Assembly: GCA_903837125.1 (NCBI GenBank)
Contig: CAILTG010000043.1
Location: 1-39,674 of the forward strand
Direction: 5' to 3'
DNA length: 39,674 nt
Origin: Candidatus Magasanikiibacteriota bacterium
GTDB lineage: Bacteria; Patescibacteriota; Patescibacteriia; Magasanikbacterales; UBA922
The position numbers and the translations under genes were made by a program. Below the pieces are notes generated by a model. The model was not told where the DNA came from, made no database searches, and saw only the letters and a list, made by a program, of their open reading frames with translations. This document shows, in pieces, positions 16,649 to 25,831 of the stretch (position 1 is the stretch's first letter; every line of letters starts with the position of its first letter).

Positions 16649-16677
16649 TTGACTTTTTTCGCTAATTTATATATAAT
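16649..16677 (+). promoter_or_regulatory. Promoter of infB
   Basis: -35 TTGACT (16649-16654), 17-base spacer, -10 TATAAT (16672-16677). The leader to the ATG contains short direct repeats of 'agctttttaggcctttt' type. Confidence 0.8.
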
Positions 16678-16739
16678 CAAACACATCACAGGCCTTTACG
16701 CTTTTTAAGCTTTTTAGGCCTTTTAAGCTTTTTATAATT

Positions 16740-18764
16740 ATGAATGTAAGTGAACTCGCCCGTCAACTTAGAATAAATACTAAAGATCTGTTGGAAATAC
16801 TCCCACAGCATGGTTTTGATATTGGCGCGCGAGCGGTAAAAGTAGATGATCGGGTGGCGGACAAAATTATTCGTCAATGGAAATATATTAAGAAAAGTGT
16901 AGAAGATAGAAAAAGAAAAGAAGCTGAAGAGAAAAAATTAAAAGAAAAAGAATTGCGTCGGGAAAGCGGGCAAACCGTAGTTTTAGCGGATTTGATTACC
17001 GTACGAGCTTTCGCGGAAAAGTTAAATTTGCCGGTTAATCAAGTTATTATTGAACTCATGAAAAATGGTATTTTAGCCAATCAAAATCAAAATATTGATT
17101 ATGATACAGCAGCGATTATGGCTGAAGAAATGGGTTTTACTCCACAAAAAGAAGTGGTACAGCAAGTTGATCATTCCAAAGAAGAATCACGTTCACAATT
17201 ATTGGAAGAGGCTTTAAGTCGGTCTACAGATTTAAAACCACGTGCGCCAGTGGTGGTAGTTATGGGTCATGTGGATCATGGTAAAACTAAATTATTAGAT
17301 GCCATTCGCAGTACCAATGTTATTGATACTGAATCAGGTGGTATTACCCAGCATATTGGCGCTTACCAAACAGTTTGGAAAGATCCTAAAACACAAGAAG
17401 AGAAAAAAATAACTTTTATAGACACTCCTGGACACGAAGCCTTTACGGTTATGCGTTCTCGTGGCGCTAAAGTGGCAGATATTGCCATTATGGTGGTGGC
17501 AGCTGATGATGGCGTGAAACCACAAACTGAAGAAGTTATTAATATTATTAAGGCTGCTAAAATTCCTTTGGTAGTAGCAATCAATAAAATAGATAAAGAA
17601 GGCGCTGACCCAACCCGCGTGCGATCAGATTTGGCACAAAGAGGTGTGCAATGTGAAGAATGGAGTGGAGATGTACCTATGGTAGAAATTTCCGCTAAAC
17701 AAAAATTACATATAGATAAATTATTAGATGTGGTGCTTTTGGTAGCGGATATGAATCAGGAAAAAATTATGGCTGATGCCAGTTTGCCAGCAGTGGGTAC
17801 AGTTATTGAATCCCATATGGATAAAAATATGGGGCCAGTGGCTACCATTTTGGTACAGTCTGGCACTTTAAATAAAAATGATGCTTTGGTGGTTAATGGT
17901 GAGATTTATGGCAAAGTACGCGCCATGAAAGATTATAAAGGTGAAAATTTGGAAATGGCTATTCCTTCCACGCCAGTACAGATTATTGGTTTTAAAGTAG
18001 CGCCAGAAGTAGGCGATGTTTTGGATGTGAGCAAGGCCGCGGGTGCTGAAAAAATTGATGTTAAACAAAAAAGAACACAACAAACCAGTGCTGAAAGATC
18101 TTTTGTAAAAAAAGCTGATGAAAAGGAAATAAAGAGTGAAAGAATTTTGAATGTGGTGGTTAAGGCCGACGTACTAGGTTCATTGGAAGCGATTATTGGT
18201 TCTTTGGAAAAAATTAAACATGAAGAAGTGGCTGTAAAAATTGTGGGTAAAGGTTTGGGTAATGTGATGCAAGATGATGTTAATAAGGCGGAAGCTGGTG
18301 GAGCGGAAGTAGTTGGTTTTCATGTAAATTTATCGCCTGATGCCGAGGAATTAATGCGCAATAAAAATTTAAAGTTTCATCGTTTTGAAATTATTTATGA
18401 TTTAATTAATTGGGTAAAAGATGAATTGGAAAAATTATTAGAACATGAAAAAATTGTTACCGAATTAGGAAATTTAAAAGTATTAGCTATTTTTAGAACT
18501 GAAAAAAGTGCTATCACCTTGGGCGGACGAGTGGAAAATGGTAAAGCTAAAAAGGAATCATTGGTGCGGGTTAAGCGAAACGGAGAAGTGATGGGTATTG
18601 GTAAAATTGTTAATTGTCAAAGTGGTAAACAAGAAGTAAAAGAAATACCCAGTGGTTCAGAAGGTGGTTTGCGGTTTGAAGGCAAAACTAAAATTGAAGT
18701 GGGTGATGTATTAGAATTTTATACTGAAGAATCAAAAGCCAGAAAAATTGTTTTTGGAAATTAG
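16740..18764 (+). CDS. infB: Translation initiation factor IF-2
   Basis: GTPase that places fMet-tRNA on the ribosome. 674 residues, the compact form without the long N-terminal extension of Escherichia coli. It has two IF2-N helical modules ([29 protein letters not shown] and [24 protein letters not shown]). The G domain has [12 protein letters not shown] (about residue 176), [18 protein letters not shown] and SAKQKLHID. Beta-barrel domains and the C-terminal fMet-binding domain follow, ending with [11 protein letters not shown]. Followed after 9 bases by a gene of unknown function. Confidence 0.97.
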   Translation: MNVSELARQLRINTKDLLEILPQHGFDIGARAVKVDDRVADKIIRQWKYIKKSVEDRKRKEAEEKKLKEKELRRESGQTVVLADLITVRAFAEKLNLPVNQVIIELMKNGILANQNQNIDYDTAAIMAEEMGFTPQKEVVQQVDHSKEESRSQLLEEALSRSTDLKPRAPVVVVMGHVDHGKTKLLDAIRSTNVIDTESGGITQHIGAYQTVWKDPKTQEEKKITFIDTPGHEAFTVMRSRGAKVADIAIMVVAADDGVKPQTEEVINIIKAAKIPLVVAINKIDKEGADPTRVRSDLAQRGVQCEEWSGDVPMVEISAKQKLHIDKLLDVVLLVADMNQEKIMADASLPAVGTVIESHMDKNMGPVATILVQSGTLNKNDALVVNGEIYGKVRAMKDYKGENLEMAIPSTPVQIIGFKVAPEVGDVLDVSKAAGAEKIDVKQKRTQQTSAERSFVKKADEKEIKSERILNVVVKADVLGSLEAIIGSLEKIKHEEVAVKIVGKGLGNVMQDDVNKAEAGGAEVVGFHVNLSPDAEELMRNKNLKFHRFEIIYDLINWVKDELEKLLEHEKIVTELGNLKVLAIFRTEKSAITLGGRVENGKAKKESLVRVKRNGEVMGIGKIVNCQSGKQEVKEIPSGSEGGLRFEGKTKIEVGDVLEFYTEESKARKIVFGN

Positions 18765-18773
18765 TTTTTTTAT

Positions 18774-19775
18774 ATGGGAGATGTAATAAATATTGATTCA
18801 TCAAGAAGATCAAGAGAAAAAATAAAAACTCCTGAGGGTAGTGTTGAAATGCCTAAAGGTACTGCAGAAAAAAAGAAAGTTAACAGATTACAATTGGATA
18901 GTTTGCGCTTAAATGGGGAGCCTAGGATTGATTTGATGACCAAAAAAGGTGAAAAGGTTGGTCAAGCTGAATATACTTGGGTTACCGAGCCAGACATGCT
19001 GAATAAAGCTAATATAAGAATTCATGAGGCTGATCAACAGGGCGCTGAAGAGGTAGTGGAAAATATTGGTGACGAAAAAAAAGCCGAAGCCATAGCCGTT
19101 GAGCGGTTGGAACGATCTCATTTGGATTCAATGCTAGTTACGAAGTTTATGGAATTTAAAGGCCTGGGCGGTGAAGTTTTGGAGGCTAAGGGCGATAGTA
19201 TATATTTTGATGATAACACTCATCCTGTAAAAACTTTGTTTACCACGGAGAATGCTTTGCAAAGAAATTTTATTATTCCTGAGTCAGGAAGTGGGCAATT
19301 GGAAAAATTGATGGTTGGGGACATAAATGTGTCTATCGGGGAGGCTCCCGCTCGTTTTGCCGTAAAAAGAAATTATGGCTCAAATATTTTAAAAGATAAT
19401 GGCTTGGGTTTTACAGTTTCTTGGGTTGCCAAAACTAGTGAAGGTGATGTTAGAATGGATTTGAATTTTTTGTATGGCCGAGAACAAAAAGAATTAGAAG
19501 AAGAGGTTGTTGGTGAACATAAAGATAAATATCTGTTGCCAGAAGCAGATCAAAAATTATTTCAAAAATGTGCAGACATCTATAAGGCAAACGGTTTGGA
19601 TCCTGCTAAAACTAAAAATGCTGTAATTAAGTATATCTTAGATAGCGAAGTGCAAATTTCTGAAAATTTTTATAATGAGTTTAAAGATAGTAAATGGATT
19701 CCTTCTAAAAAAGAAGTGGAAGATGCCCAAGAAGAAGCTAAGAGACAGCATGAGAATTTGCAGGCAGCGGCTTAG
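18774..19775 (+). CDS. Protein of unknown function (333 aa), downstream of infB
   Basis: Cytoplasmic and highly charged, with no membrane segment or signal peptide. A disordered, Lys/Arg-rich start (about 1-40) is followed by a mixed alpha/beta body, and the C-terminal helix (KEVEDAQEEAKRQHENLQAAA) could form a coiled coil. No recognised motif. Nine bases separate it from infB, so it probably shares infB's transcript, but the context gives no function. Proteins of this kind, with many charged residues and no hits, are common in CPR genomes. Confidence 0.7.
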   Translation: MGDVINIDSSRRSREKIKTPEGSVEMPKGTAEKKKVNRLQLDSLRLNGEPRIDLMTKKGEKVGQAEYTWVTEPDMLNKANIRIHEADQQGAEEVVENIGDEKKAEAIAVERLERSHLDSMLVTKFMEFKGLGGEVLEAKGDSIYFDDNTHPVKTLFTTENALQRNFIIPESGSGQLEKLMVGDINVSIGEAPARFAVKRNYGSNILKDNGLGFTVSWVAKTSEGDVRMDLNFLYGREQKELEEEVVGEHKDKYLLPEADQKLFQKCADIYKANGLDPAKTKNAVIKYILDSEVQISENFYNEFKDSKWIPSKKEVEDAQEEAKRQHENLQAAA

Positions 19776-19872
19776 AGTTATCCACTCTTGCCAGTTAAAA
19801 TTTGGAATGATAAAATAAACTTTGCCTAAAAGCAAAGTTTTTTATTTATTAATCAGTTTTAATCAATGCTTT

Positions 19873-20196
19873 ATGTCAGAAACTGTTTTGAACGATCAGA
19901 ATTTTGAGGAAGAAGTCTTAAAGTCTAAAGTGCCGGTTTTGGTGGATTTTTGGGCACCTTGGTGTGGTCCTTGCCAAATGATGGGGCCAATTATTGAAGA
20001 ATTAGCTAAAGAATTTGCGATTGATAAAATAAAGATTGGCAAACTTAATGTAGATGAAAATCAGGTGGTAGCTGGCAAATATCAAGTGATGAGCATACCT
20101 ACTTTTTTGGTTTTTAAAAATGGTGAAATGGTTGATCAAATGGTTGGTGGAATACCAAAAGATAGATTAAAAAGTATGATAGAAAGGCATATATAA
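19873..20196 (+). CDS. trxA: Thioredoxin
   Basis: Small disulfide oxidoreductase. 107 residues from the ATG at 19873 (MSETVLNDQNFEEEVL), which is where the family usually starts; a longer open frame of 17 residues upstream is not credible. The active site WCGPC is at residues 30-34, preceded by VLVDFWAP, and the cis-proline loop is MSIPTFLVF. All functional residues are conserved. Ends 4 bases before the gdhA start, so the two genes are almost certainly co-transcribed, though no functional link is evident. Confidence 0.96.
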   Translation: MSETVLNDQNFEEEVLKSKVPVLVDFWAPWCGPCQMMGPIIEELAKEFAIDKIKIGKLNVDENQVVAGKYQVMSIPTFLVFKNGEMVDQMVGGIPKDRLKSMIERHI

Positions 20197-20200
20197 TTTT

Positions 20201-21424
20201 ATGAATAATCCTTTTGAAAATGCCCTAGTGCAACTTGATAAAGCGGCCAAGATCATGAATCTTGATAAAAATATTCATGAGACTTTAAAATATCCAGACC
20301 GTGTTTTAATGGTGTCTGTGCCTGTACAAATGGATAACGGCGAGACAAAAGTTTTTAGCGGATTTCGTTCACAATATAATAACGCGCTCGGTCCTTACAA
20401 GGGCGGTATTCGTTATCACCAGAATGTTAGTTTAGACGAAGTAAAGGCATTATCTTTTTGGATGATGGTGAAATGTGCTACGGTAAACATTCCCATGGGT
20501 GGAGGTAAAGGTGGAATAATTGTCAATTCTAAAGAGTTGAGTGAAAGTGAATTAGAAAGAATGTCGCGCGTTTATATTCAAAAAATTTGGCGTAATATTG
20601 GTTCACAAATAGATGTACCAGCACCAGACATGTACACCACTCCAAAAATTATGGGTTGGATGCTTAATGAATTTGAAAAACTGTTGGGTCACGCTGATCC
20701 AGGCGCGATTACTGGTAAAGCAATTGCTGATGGTGGATCAGCTGGTCGGGAGACAGCCACTGCTCAAGGTGGTGTTTATGTAGTAAGAGAATTGGCAAAA
20801 AAATTAGGTTTAAAACCCGCTGAAACTACAGTGGCCGTACAAGGCATGGGTAATGTGGGTGGTTTTATGGCTAAAATATTGCGTGGTGATGGCTATAAAA
20901 TTGTGGCTATGTCTGATTCCAAAGGTGGTGTGTATTCGGAAAATTTAAATCTTGAAGCATTGTTTAAACACAAAGAAGAAACTGGCTCGGTGCAAAATTT
21001 GGAGGGAACGCAAAATGTGACTAATGCCGAATTATTAGAATTACCAGTAGATATTTTGGTGCCAGCGGCCATGGAAAATCAGATTACTAAAGACAATGTT
21101 AATAAAATAAAAGCCAAAGTGATTGTGGAAATGGCCAATGGGCCAACTACTCCGGAAGCTGATGAGATTTTAAAACAAAATGGAGTGGTAGTAGTGCCAG
21201 ATGTTTTGGCCAATGCCGGTGGTGTGGCTACTAGTTATTTTGAATGGGTGCAAAATGTAAAAAATGAAAAATGGACAGAAGTGGAAGTTTTTGCTAAGTT
21301 GGAACCATTAATGATTAAAGCGTTTGATGAAGTTTGGGAAACAAAAGAAAAATATAGTATTGACTTAAGAACCGCTGCCTTCGTAAAAGCGATTGAGCGA
21401 GTAGCGAGTAAAATGAAGCATTGA
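20201..21424 (+). CDS. gdhA: Glutamate dehydrogenase
   Basis: Interconverts glutamate and 2-oxoglutarate plus ammonia with NAD(P). 407 residues, the hexameric small type. N-terminal substrate domain: GGIRYHQNVSLDEVKALSFWMMVKCATVNIPMGGGKGG (catalytic Lys near residue 103) and PAPDMYTTPKIMGWML. C-terminal Rossmann domain: VAVQGMGNVGGFMAKIL, then LVPAAMENQI and PDVLANAGGVATSYFEWVQN. The nucleotide preference cannot be fixed, but the acidic residue after the last strand (AMSDSKGG) suggests NAD. A terminator follows. Confidence 0.97.
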   Translation: MNNPFENALVQLDKAAKIMNLDKNIHETLKYPDRVLMVSVPVQMDNGETKVFSGFRSQYNNALGPYKGGIRYHQNVSLDEVKALSFWMMVKCATVNIPMGGGKGGIIVNSKELSESELERMSRVYIQKIWRNIGSQIDVPAPDMYTTPKIMGWMLNEFEKLLGHADPGAITGKAIADGGSAGRETATAQGGVYVVRELAKKLGLKPAETTVAVQGMGNVGGFMAKILRGDGYKIVAMSDSKGGVYSENLNLEALFKHKEETGSVQNLEGTQNVTNAELLELPVDILVPAAMENQITKDNVNKIKAKVIVEMANGPTTPEADEILKQNGVVVVPDVLANAGGVATSYFEWVQNVKNEKWTEVEVFAKLEPLMIKAFDEVWETKEKYSIDLRTAAFVKAIERVASKMKH

Positions 21425-21474
21425 TTGCACAGATATACAATGATTTAAACTGAGAGAAAATAAAATTTTTACAT

Positions 21475-21508
21475 AAAGACGAGGTAATACCTCGTCTTTA
21501 TTATTTTC
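21475..21508 (+). terminator. Intrinsic terminator of gdhA
   Basis: Stem AAAGACGAGG/CCTCGTCTTT, loop TAATA, followed by a T-rich tract. The same stem core appears after the aminotransferase (14396-14416). Confidence 0.8.
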
Positions 21509-21520
21509 ATTTACAGATAT

Positions 21521-21548
21521 TTACAAGAAAATAATTTAGTAATATAAT
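21521..21548 (+). promoter_or_regulatory. Promoter of the small cassette gene
   Basis: -35-like TTACAA (21521-21526), 16-base spacer, perfect -10 TATAAT (21543-21548). A strong ribosome site GGAGG at 21565-21569 follows. Confidence 0.6.
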
Positions 21549-21574
21549 TGGGCGGGTTATGTTTGGAGGTTCAC

Positions 21575-21811
21575 ATGGACCGTTCTCAGGAACATCCTCT
21601 GAATCCAATGAATTCTATTGGAATTGGCAGAGCCTGGGCCTCTCAGGGTCCAGAAGGTTGGTCCACCGAGGAGGATCAAGGTGCGGCGTTGGTCATGGTG
21701 ACCGTCGATCGCGACGGTAAAGAGGTCAGCATGACGCTCGTTGAGATGATCAACCAGCCATCGCGCAGGAAGTTGGCCGCAAACGCGGCTACAAAGGAGG
21801 GAAAAACATGA
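21575..21811 (+). CDS. Small protein of unknown function in G+C-rich cassette
   Basis: 78 residues from the ATG at 21575, which has GGAGG six bases upstream; an earlier in-frame start lacks that. Soluble and mixed in charge (MDRSQEHPLNPMNSIGIGRAW..., then VMVTVDRDGKEVSMTLVEMINQPSRRKLAANAATKEGKT). No family recognised. The central part might be a small beta-sheet (ALVMVTVDRDGKEVSMTLVEM). G+C-rich codon use sets it apart from neighbours, as for the OPT gene. Its stop codon overlaps the start of a tiny ORF (ATGA). Confidence 0.7.
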   Translation: MDRSQEHPLNPMNSIGIGRAWASQGPEGWSTEEDQGAALVMVTVDRDGKEVSMTLVEMINQPSRRKLAANAATKEGKT

Positions 21812-21894
21812 CAAGGGGGCTACGGCGAACCGGGTCTCGCGACCCGGTTCGCCACCAGCCATTAGGAATCGCTTTCAGGCGATTTTTTGCATAA
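21808..21894 (+). CDS. Possible tiny Arg-rich ORF overlapping the small cassette gene
   Basis: 28 codons, begins at an ATG overlapping the previous TGA by 4 bases, with a near-perfect AAGGAGG seven bases upstream. Seven of 28 residues are Arg. It runs through the 13-bp stem GGCGAACCGGGTC (21824-21836, complement 21841-21853) and stops inside the next hairpin, so translation would disturb both. It could be a translated regulatory ORF or chance; only the ribosome site and overlap argue for translation. Confidence 0.35.
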   Translation: MTRGLRRTGSRDPVRHQPLGIAFRRFFA

Positions 21895-21929
21895 ATAAAC
21901 CCTGTACCAGAACGGTACAGGGTTGTTTT
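21824..21929 (+). terminator. Three hairpins ending the small cassette
   Basis: A perfect 13-bp stem (21824-21853), then AATCGC/GCGATT with TTTTTT (21867-21888), then AACCCTGTACC/GGTACAGGGTT with GTTTT (21898-21929). The second and third are intrinsic terminators, and the third may serve both directions. Confidence 0.8.
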
Positions 21930-21935
21930 AAAAGG

Positions 21936-22125
21936 GGATTCGGGGAAGTTGGCCAGGCAACCTCCCCCCGTATTGATTAAGGAACTGTATGTTCCTTATA
22001 TTTCTGTTCCAGCACAAGGCCAGAGTGATGAGTGAGCCTGTGAGGGCTCGAGAATAGAAAGAAAAACTTTCATATTTCGAAGGTCGATTAGACCTATCAA
22101 CTCATGTATAGGCGAAGCCTACAAA
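21936..22125. ncRNA. Candidate structured RNA (series of hairpins)
   Basis: No ORF fits, yet at least six small stems follow one another: GGGGAAGTTG with CAACCTCCCC (21942-21967, one mismatch), AAGGAAC/GTTCCTT (21979-21997), GAGCC/GGCTC (22034-22049), GAAAG/CTTTC (22057-22071), AGGTC/GACCT (22081-22095), and TAGGC/GCCTA (22109-22121). They do not resemble tmRNA, RNase P, SRP RNA, T-box or a riboswitch I know. Strand and ends are unknown. It precedes leuS by about 200 bases. Treat as a candidate only. Confidence 0.4.
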
Positions 22126-22210
22126 CAGAAAAAACTAAAGAACAACTGACATGGGTATTAGACCACGGAAGTGGATAAATATCAATGGTTTGTGTGGATA
22201 AAATATATTC

Positions 22211-22238
22211 TTGATTTTTTCACTTAAAAGAGTAAAAT
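22211..22238 (+). promoter_or_regulatory. Promoter of leuS
   Basis: -35 TTGATT (22211-22216), 16-base spacer, -10 TAAAAT (22233-22238). The leader to the ATG holds two G+C-rich hairpins (CCCGC/GCGGG at 22256-22270 and 22273-22286) and 'aattagtaa' repeats. Confidence 0.55.
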
Positions 22239-22317
22239 ATACTTTAGTAATTAGTCCCGCAGCGAGCGGGATCCCGCTGTGGCGGGATAATTAGTAACTG
22301 GTAATTAGTAATTGATT

Positions 22318-25300
22318 ATGAAAAAATACGATCCAAAATTAATTGAATCTAAATGGCAAAAATATTGGGAGAAAAATAAGACTTTTGAGGTAACAGAAGA
22401 TGAATCCAAAAAGAAATTTTATGGTTTGGTTGAATTTCCTTATCCTTCTGGAGCAGGTTTGCATGTTGGTCATCCGCGACCATTTACTGCTATGGATGTA
22501 ATTACTCGTAAAAAAAGAATGGAAGGTTACAATGTTTTGTACCCCATGGGTTTTGACGCCTTTGGTTTGCCCACAGAAAATTTTGCCATTAAAACTGGCC
22601 GTCAACCAGCAGAAGTAACTGCAGAAAATATTGCTAATTTTACTCGCCAGCTAAAAATGTTAGGTTATGGTTTTGATTGGTCTCGCGTAGTAGATACTAC
22701 TAATCCAAAATATTATAAATGGACGCAGTGGATATTTTTACAATTATTCAAACATGGTTTGGCTTACAAAAAAGCTATGCCAATTAATTGGTGCCCTTCT
22801 TGTAAAACTGGTTTGGCTAATGAAGAAGTTGTTGATGGAAAATGCGAACGTTGTGGTACAGTAGTTGAAAAAAGAAATAAAGAACAATGGATGCTGGCGA
22901 TTACCAAGTATGCTGATAAATTATTAGCAGGTTTAAAAACAGTTGATTATATTTCTCAGGCCAGAATTCAGCAGGAGAATTGGATTGGACGTTCAGATGG
23001 TGCACTTATAAAATTTCCAATTTCCAATTTACAATTTCCAATCAATTATCAAAATTCAAATGACAAAAATTATATTGAAGTTTTTACTACCAGACCAGAT
23101 ACTTTGTTTGGGGCGACGTATATAGTGGTAGCACCGGAACATCCACTTGTTGCTTCACTCTTAACAATTTCCAATTCTCAATTTCCAATTTCCAATAAAA
23201 AAGAAATTGAAGAATATATTGAAAGGACAAAGAAAAAAACAGATCAAGAAAGAGCAGACGCAACTAAACAAAAAACTGGTGTTGAATTAAAAGGTCTTAA
23301 GGCAATTAATCCCGCAAATAATGAAGAAATTCCAATTTTTGTGGCTGATTATGTTTTGGCTTCTTATGGCACAGGTGCCATTATGGCAGTACCGGCGCAT
23401 GATGAAAGAGATTTTGAATTTGCTAAAAAATATAATTTGCCAATAAAAAAAGTCGTGGCTCCATTATTTACTATTGACGTTGGACCAGATCGTGTTCGTA
23501 ATGACAAAAAAACGGTTTATCGGCGAACAGCCTACATGCTTATAAAGCATTGGAGCGAGGACAAATATTTATGTTTAAATTGGCCGAAGTTTAACTGGAA
23601 TTCTGGGGTAATTGGCGGTGCTGAAGGAAATGAAGATATTGTAGAGGCAGGAAAGCGCGAAATTTTGGAAGAAACAGGTTATAAAAATACCAGATTATTA
23701 AAAAACTATGGCGAAATTCATAATTATTTTTTTGCTGGGCACAAAGATGAAAATCGTTATGCTTATGGATATCAATTGATTTTTCAATTGGAAAATGATG
23801 AACAGCTTTCAACCAAAGAAGCTGATACAAAAAATCACAACATAGTTTGGGTTGAAGGGAAAGAAATGGAAAAATTTTTAAACATGCCAAATTTCCTCTA
23901 TACTTGGAAAATTTTTCAAGGAAAAGAAAGTGAATGTTTTTCAGGTGAAGGTGTGGCAGTTAATTCAGGAATGCTTAATGATTTACAAACAAAAGAAGCC
24001 AAAGAAAAAATGATTAGCTGGTTAGAAGAAAAAAATATTGGTAAAAGAAAAGTCCAATATAAACTTCGCGACTGGGTATTTTCGCGTCAGCGTTATTGGG
24101 GTGAACCGATTCCGTTGGTTTATTGTGAGAAGTGTAAGAATAAAAAATATAATTATATTTTTATTCATGCTTTTAGTAATAATTCACAACATGCATTTAT
24201 GCCGTGGCTGAAAAATAAGTTGGAGGCACAAGGTCATGAGGTGTTTTCTCCTGATTTGCCTAACACAGACCACCCCAAAGCTATGGAGCAGGCGGAGTAT
24301 ATTTTAGATAATGTAAAATTGGATGAAAATACCGTGATAGTTACTCATAGTCATGGTGGGGTTGTAGCTTTGAGATTGCTAGAAAAATCAGGCCAAAAGA
24401 TTAAAAAATTATTGCTGGTAGATTCTTTTATTAGGCCTGAATTTGTTGATAAAAAAAGGCCAGATGTAGAAGCCAGTGATAACTATAAATTTGATTTCAA
24501 AAAGATTAAAAAGAATTGTCAAGAATTTATAATTTTGGCTGATAAAAATTTTGCGGTGATACCAAAATTACAAAGTGAAGAAATGGCAAAATTATTTGTT
24601 GGAAAATTAATTATAACAGAACCAGTTGAAACGCATTTTAGAGCAAAAGAAGAACAGGAAGTTTTAAAGCAACTAGAAAACGACGGTTGGATTCCACTTC
24701 CAGAATCAGCCCTGCCGTTGGAATTACCGAAAGTAAAAAATTATGAACCAACTGACACAGGCGAATCGCCACTTGCCAGCATTTCTAAATGGGTAAAGAC
24801 CAAGTGTCCGGTTTGTGGTGGACCAGCCAGACGAGAAACTGATACTATGCCAAATTGGGCCGGTTCTTCTTGGTATTTTTTACGTTATTGTGATCCAAAA
24901 AATGATAAAGAGTTTGCTTCTGCAGATAAACTCAAATATTGGACACCAGTTGATTGGTATAACGGCGGCATGGAACACACGGTTTTACACTTATTGTATT
25001 CACGTTTTTGGAATGAATTTTTGTATGATATTGGCGTGGTACCCACGAGTGAACCTTATCAAAAACGCACCTCGCACGGCATGATTTTAGCGCCAGATGG
25101 AGAAAAGATGAGTAAGAGCCGAGGAAATGTAATTAATCCCGACGAAATGGTAGAGAAGTTTGGTACTGATGCATTCCGCACTTATATTATGTTTATGGGG
25201 CCGTTTGATCAGGCTGTGGTTTGGGACACGAATGGATTAGTTGGAGTTAGGAGATTTCTTGAAAAGGTTTGGTTACTTCAAGATAAAGTGGTTTCAGGTA

Positions 25301-25827
25301 AGTCCCCAAATTTCCAATTTCCAATTTCTAATTTCCAATCAAATTCCAATGATAAAATTTCAAAATCCAAAATTGACACTTTATTACATCAAACAATAAA
25401 AAAAGTTAGTGAGGATATTGAGGCCATGAGATTCAATACGGCAATTTCTCAGTTGATGATTCTTGTTAATGAAATGAGTAAAGAAGAAAATATATCTCTT
25501 ATCTCTTATCTCTTATTATTACAATTATTATCCCCATTCGCCCCACATCTTTCCGAAGAACTTTGGCATGAACTTGGTAATAAAGAATCAATCTCCAAAT
25601 CCGTTTGGCCAAAATATGATCCAAAACTAATTATTGAAGATACTATCACTATTGCTGTGCAAATAAACGGCAAGTTGCGGGATACTTTTGATGTGCCAAC
25701 AGAAATGACAGAGGAAGAAGTAAAAAAATTGGCCTTATCATCAGAAAAAGTACAAAAATGGCTGGAAGGCAAAGAACCGAAGAAAGTTATTTATGTTAAA
25801 GGTAAATTAGTGAGTATCGTGATTTAG
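22318..25827 (+). CDS. leuS: Leucyl-tRNA synthetase with Nudix and serine-hydrolase insertions
   Basis: Charges tRNA-Leu. 1169 residues, far longer than the usual 800-900. Start at the ATG at 22318. Catalytic HVGH is at residues 49-52 and KMSKS at 930-934. The editing domain has [12 protein letters not shown] and [14 protein letters not shown]. Two extra domains are inserted. A Nudix hydrolase (about 387-540) carries a perfect Nudix box at 433-455 (Gx5Ex7REUxEExGU). A serine hydrolase of RBBP9/YdeN type (about 611-788) sits after CEKC in the zinc-ribbon region, with Ser678, Asp742 and His773 as likely triad; its nucleophile motif is THSHG, not GHSxG. Three short repeat-derived peptides (about 232-251, 283-294, 996-1018) also lie in frame. 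The core is certain; roles of the insertions are unknown. Confidence 0.97.
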   Translation: MKKYDPKLIESKWQKYWEKNKTFEVTEDESKKKFYGLVEFPYPSGAGLHVGHPRPFTAMDVITRKKRMEGYNVLYPMGFDAFGLPTENFAIKTGRQPAEVTAENIANFTRQLKMLGYGFDWSRVVDTTNPKYYKWTQWIFLQLFKHGLAYKKAMPINWCPSCKTGLANEEVVDGKCERCGTVVEKRNKEQWMLAITKYADKLLAGLKTVDYISQARIQQENWIGRSDGALIKFPISNLQFPINYQNSNDKNYIEVFTTRPDTLFGATYIVVAPEHPLVASLLTISNSQFPISNKKEIEEYIERTKKKTDQERADATKQKTGVELKGLKAINPANNEEIPIFVADYVLASYGTGAIMAVPAHDERDFEFAKKYNLPIKKVVAPLFTIDVGPDRVRNDKKTVYRRTAYMLIKHWSEDKYLCLNWPKFNWNSGVIGGAEGNEDIVEAGKREILEETGYKNTRLLKNYGEIHNYFFAGHKDENRYAYGYQLIFQLENDEQLSTKEADTKNHNIVWVEGKEMEKFLNMPNFLYTWKIFQGKESECFSGEGVAVNSGMLNDLQTKEAKEKMISWLEEKNIGKRKVQYKLRDWVFSRQRYWGEPIPLVYCEKCKNKKYNYIFIHAFSNNSQHAFMPWLKNKLEAQGHEVFSPDLPNTDHPKAMEQAEYILDNVKLDENTVIVTHSHGGVVALRLLEKSGQKIKKLLLVDSFIRPEFVDKKRPDVEASDNYKFDFKKIKKNCQEFIILADKNFAVIPKLQSEEMAKLFVGKLIITEPVETHFRAKEEQEVLKQLENDGWIPLPESALPLELPKVKNYEPTDTGESPLASISKWVKTKCPVCGGPARRETDTMPNWAGSSWYFLRYCDPKNDKEFASADKLKYWTPVDWYNGGMEHTVLHLLYSRFWNEFLYDIGVVPTSEPYQKRTSHGMILAPDGEKMSKSRGNVINPDEMVEKFGTDAFRTYIMFMGPFDQAVVWDTNGLVGVRRFLEKVWLLQDKVVSGKSPNFQFPISNFQSNSNDKISKSKIDTLLHQTIKKVSEDIEAMRFNTAISQLMILVNEMSKEENISLISYLLLLQLLSPFAPHLSEELWHELGNKESISKSVWPKYDPKLIIEDTITIAVQINGKLRDTFDVPTEMTEEEVKKLALSSEKVQKWLEGKEPKKVIYVKGKLVSIVI
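23011..23070. repeat. In-frame AT-rich repeat 1 in leuS
   Basis: Built from 'ccaattt' and 'aatgacaaa' words shared with the intergenic repeats at 6195-6240 and 12290-12330. Encodes a 20-residue insert (FPISN, QFPIN) just before the TTRPDT editing motif. Confidence 0.7.
23164..23199. repeat. In-frame AT-rich repeat 2 in leuS
   Basis: Same word family; encodes [12 protein letters not shown], again inside the editing domain. Confidence 0.65.
25304..25372. repeat. In-frame AT-rich repeat 3 in leuS
   Basis: Same word family; encodes FQFPISNFQ and the following Asn/Ser-rich stretch between the catalytic core and the anticodon-binding helices. Confidence 0.7.
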
Positions 25828-25831
25828 TTTT

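Noticed and set aside
21936-22125. tmRNA, RNase P RNA, SRP RNA or T-box leader of leuS
   Set aside because: None of their signature sequences is present; kept only as an unnamed structured candidate.
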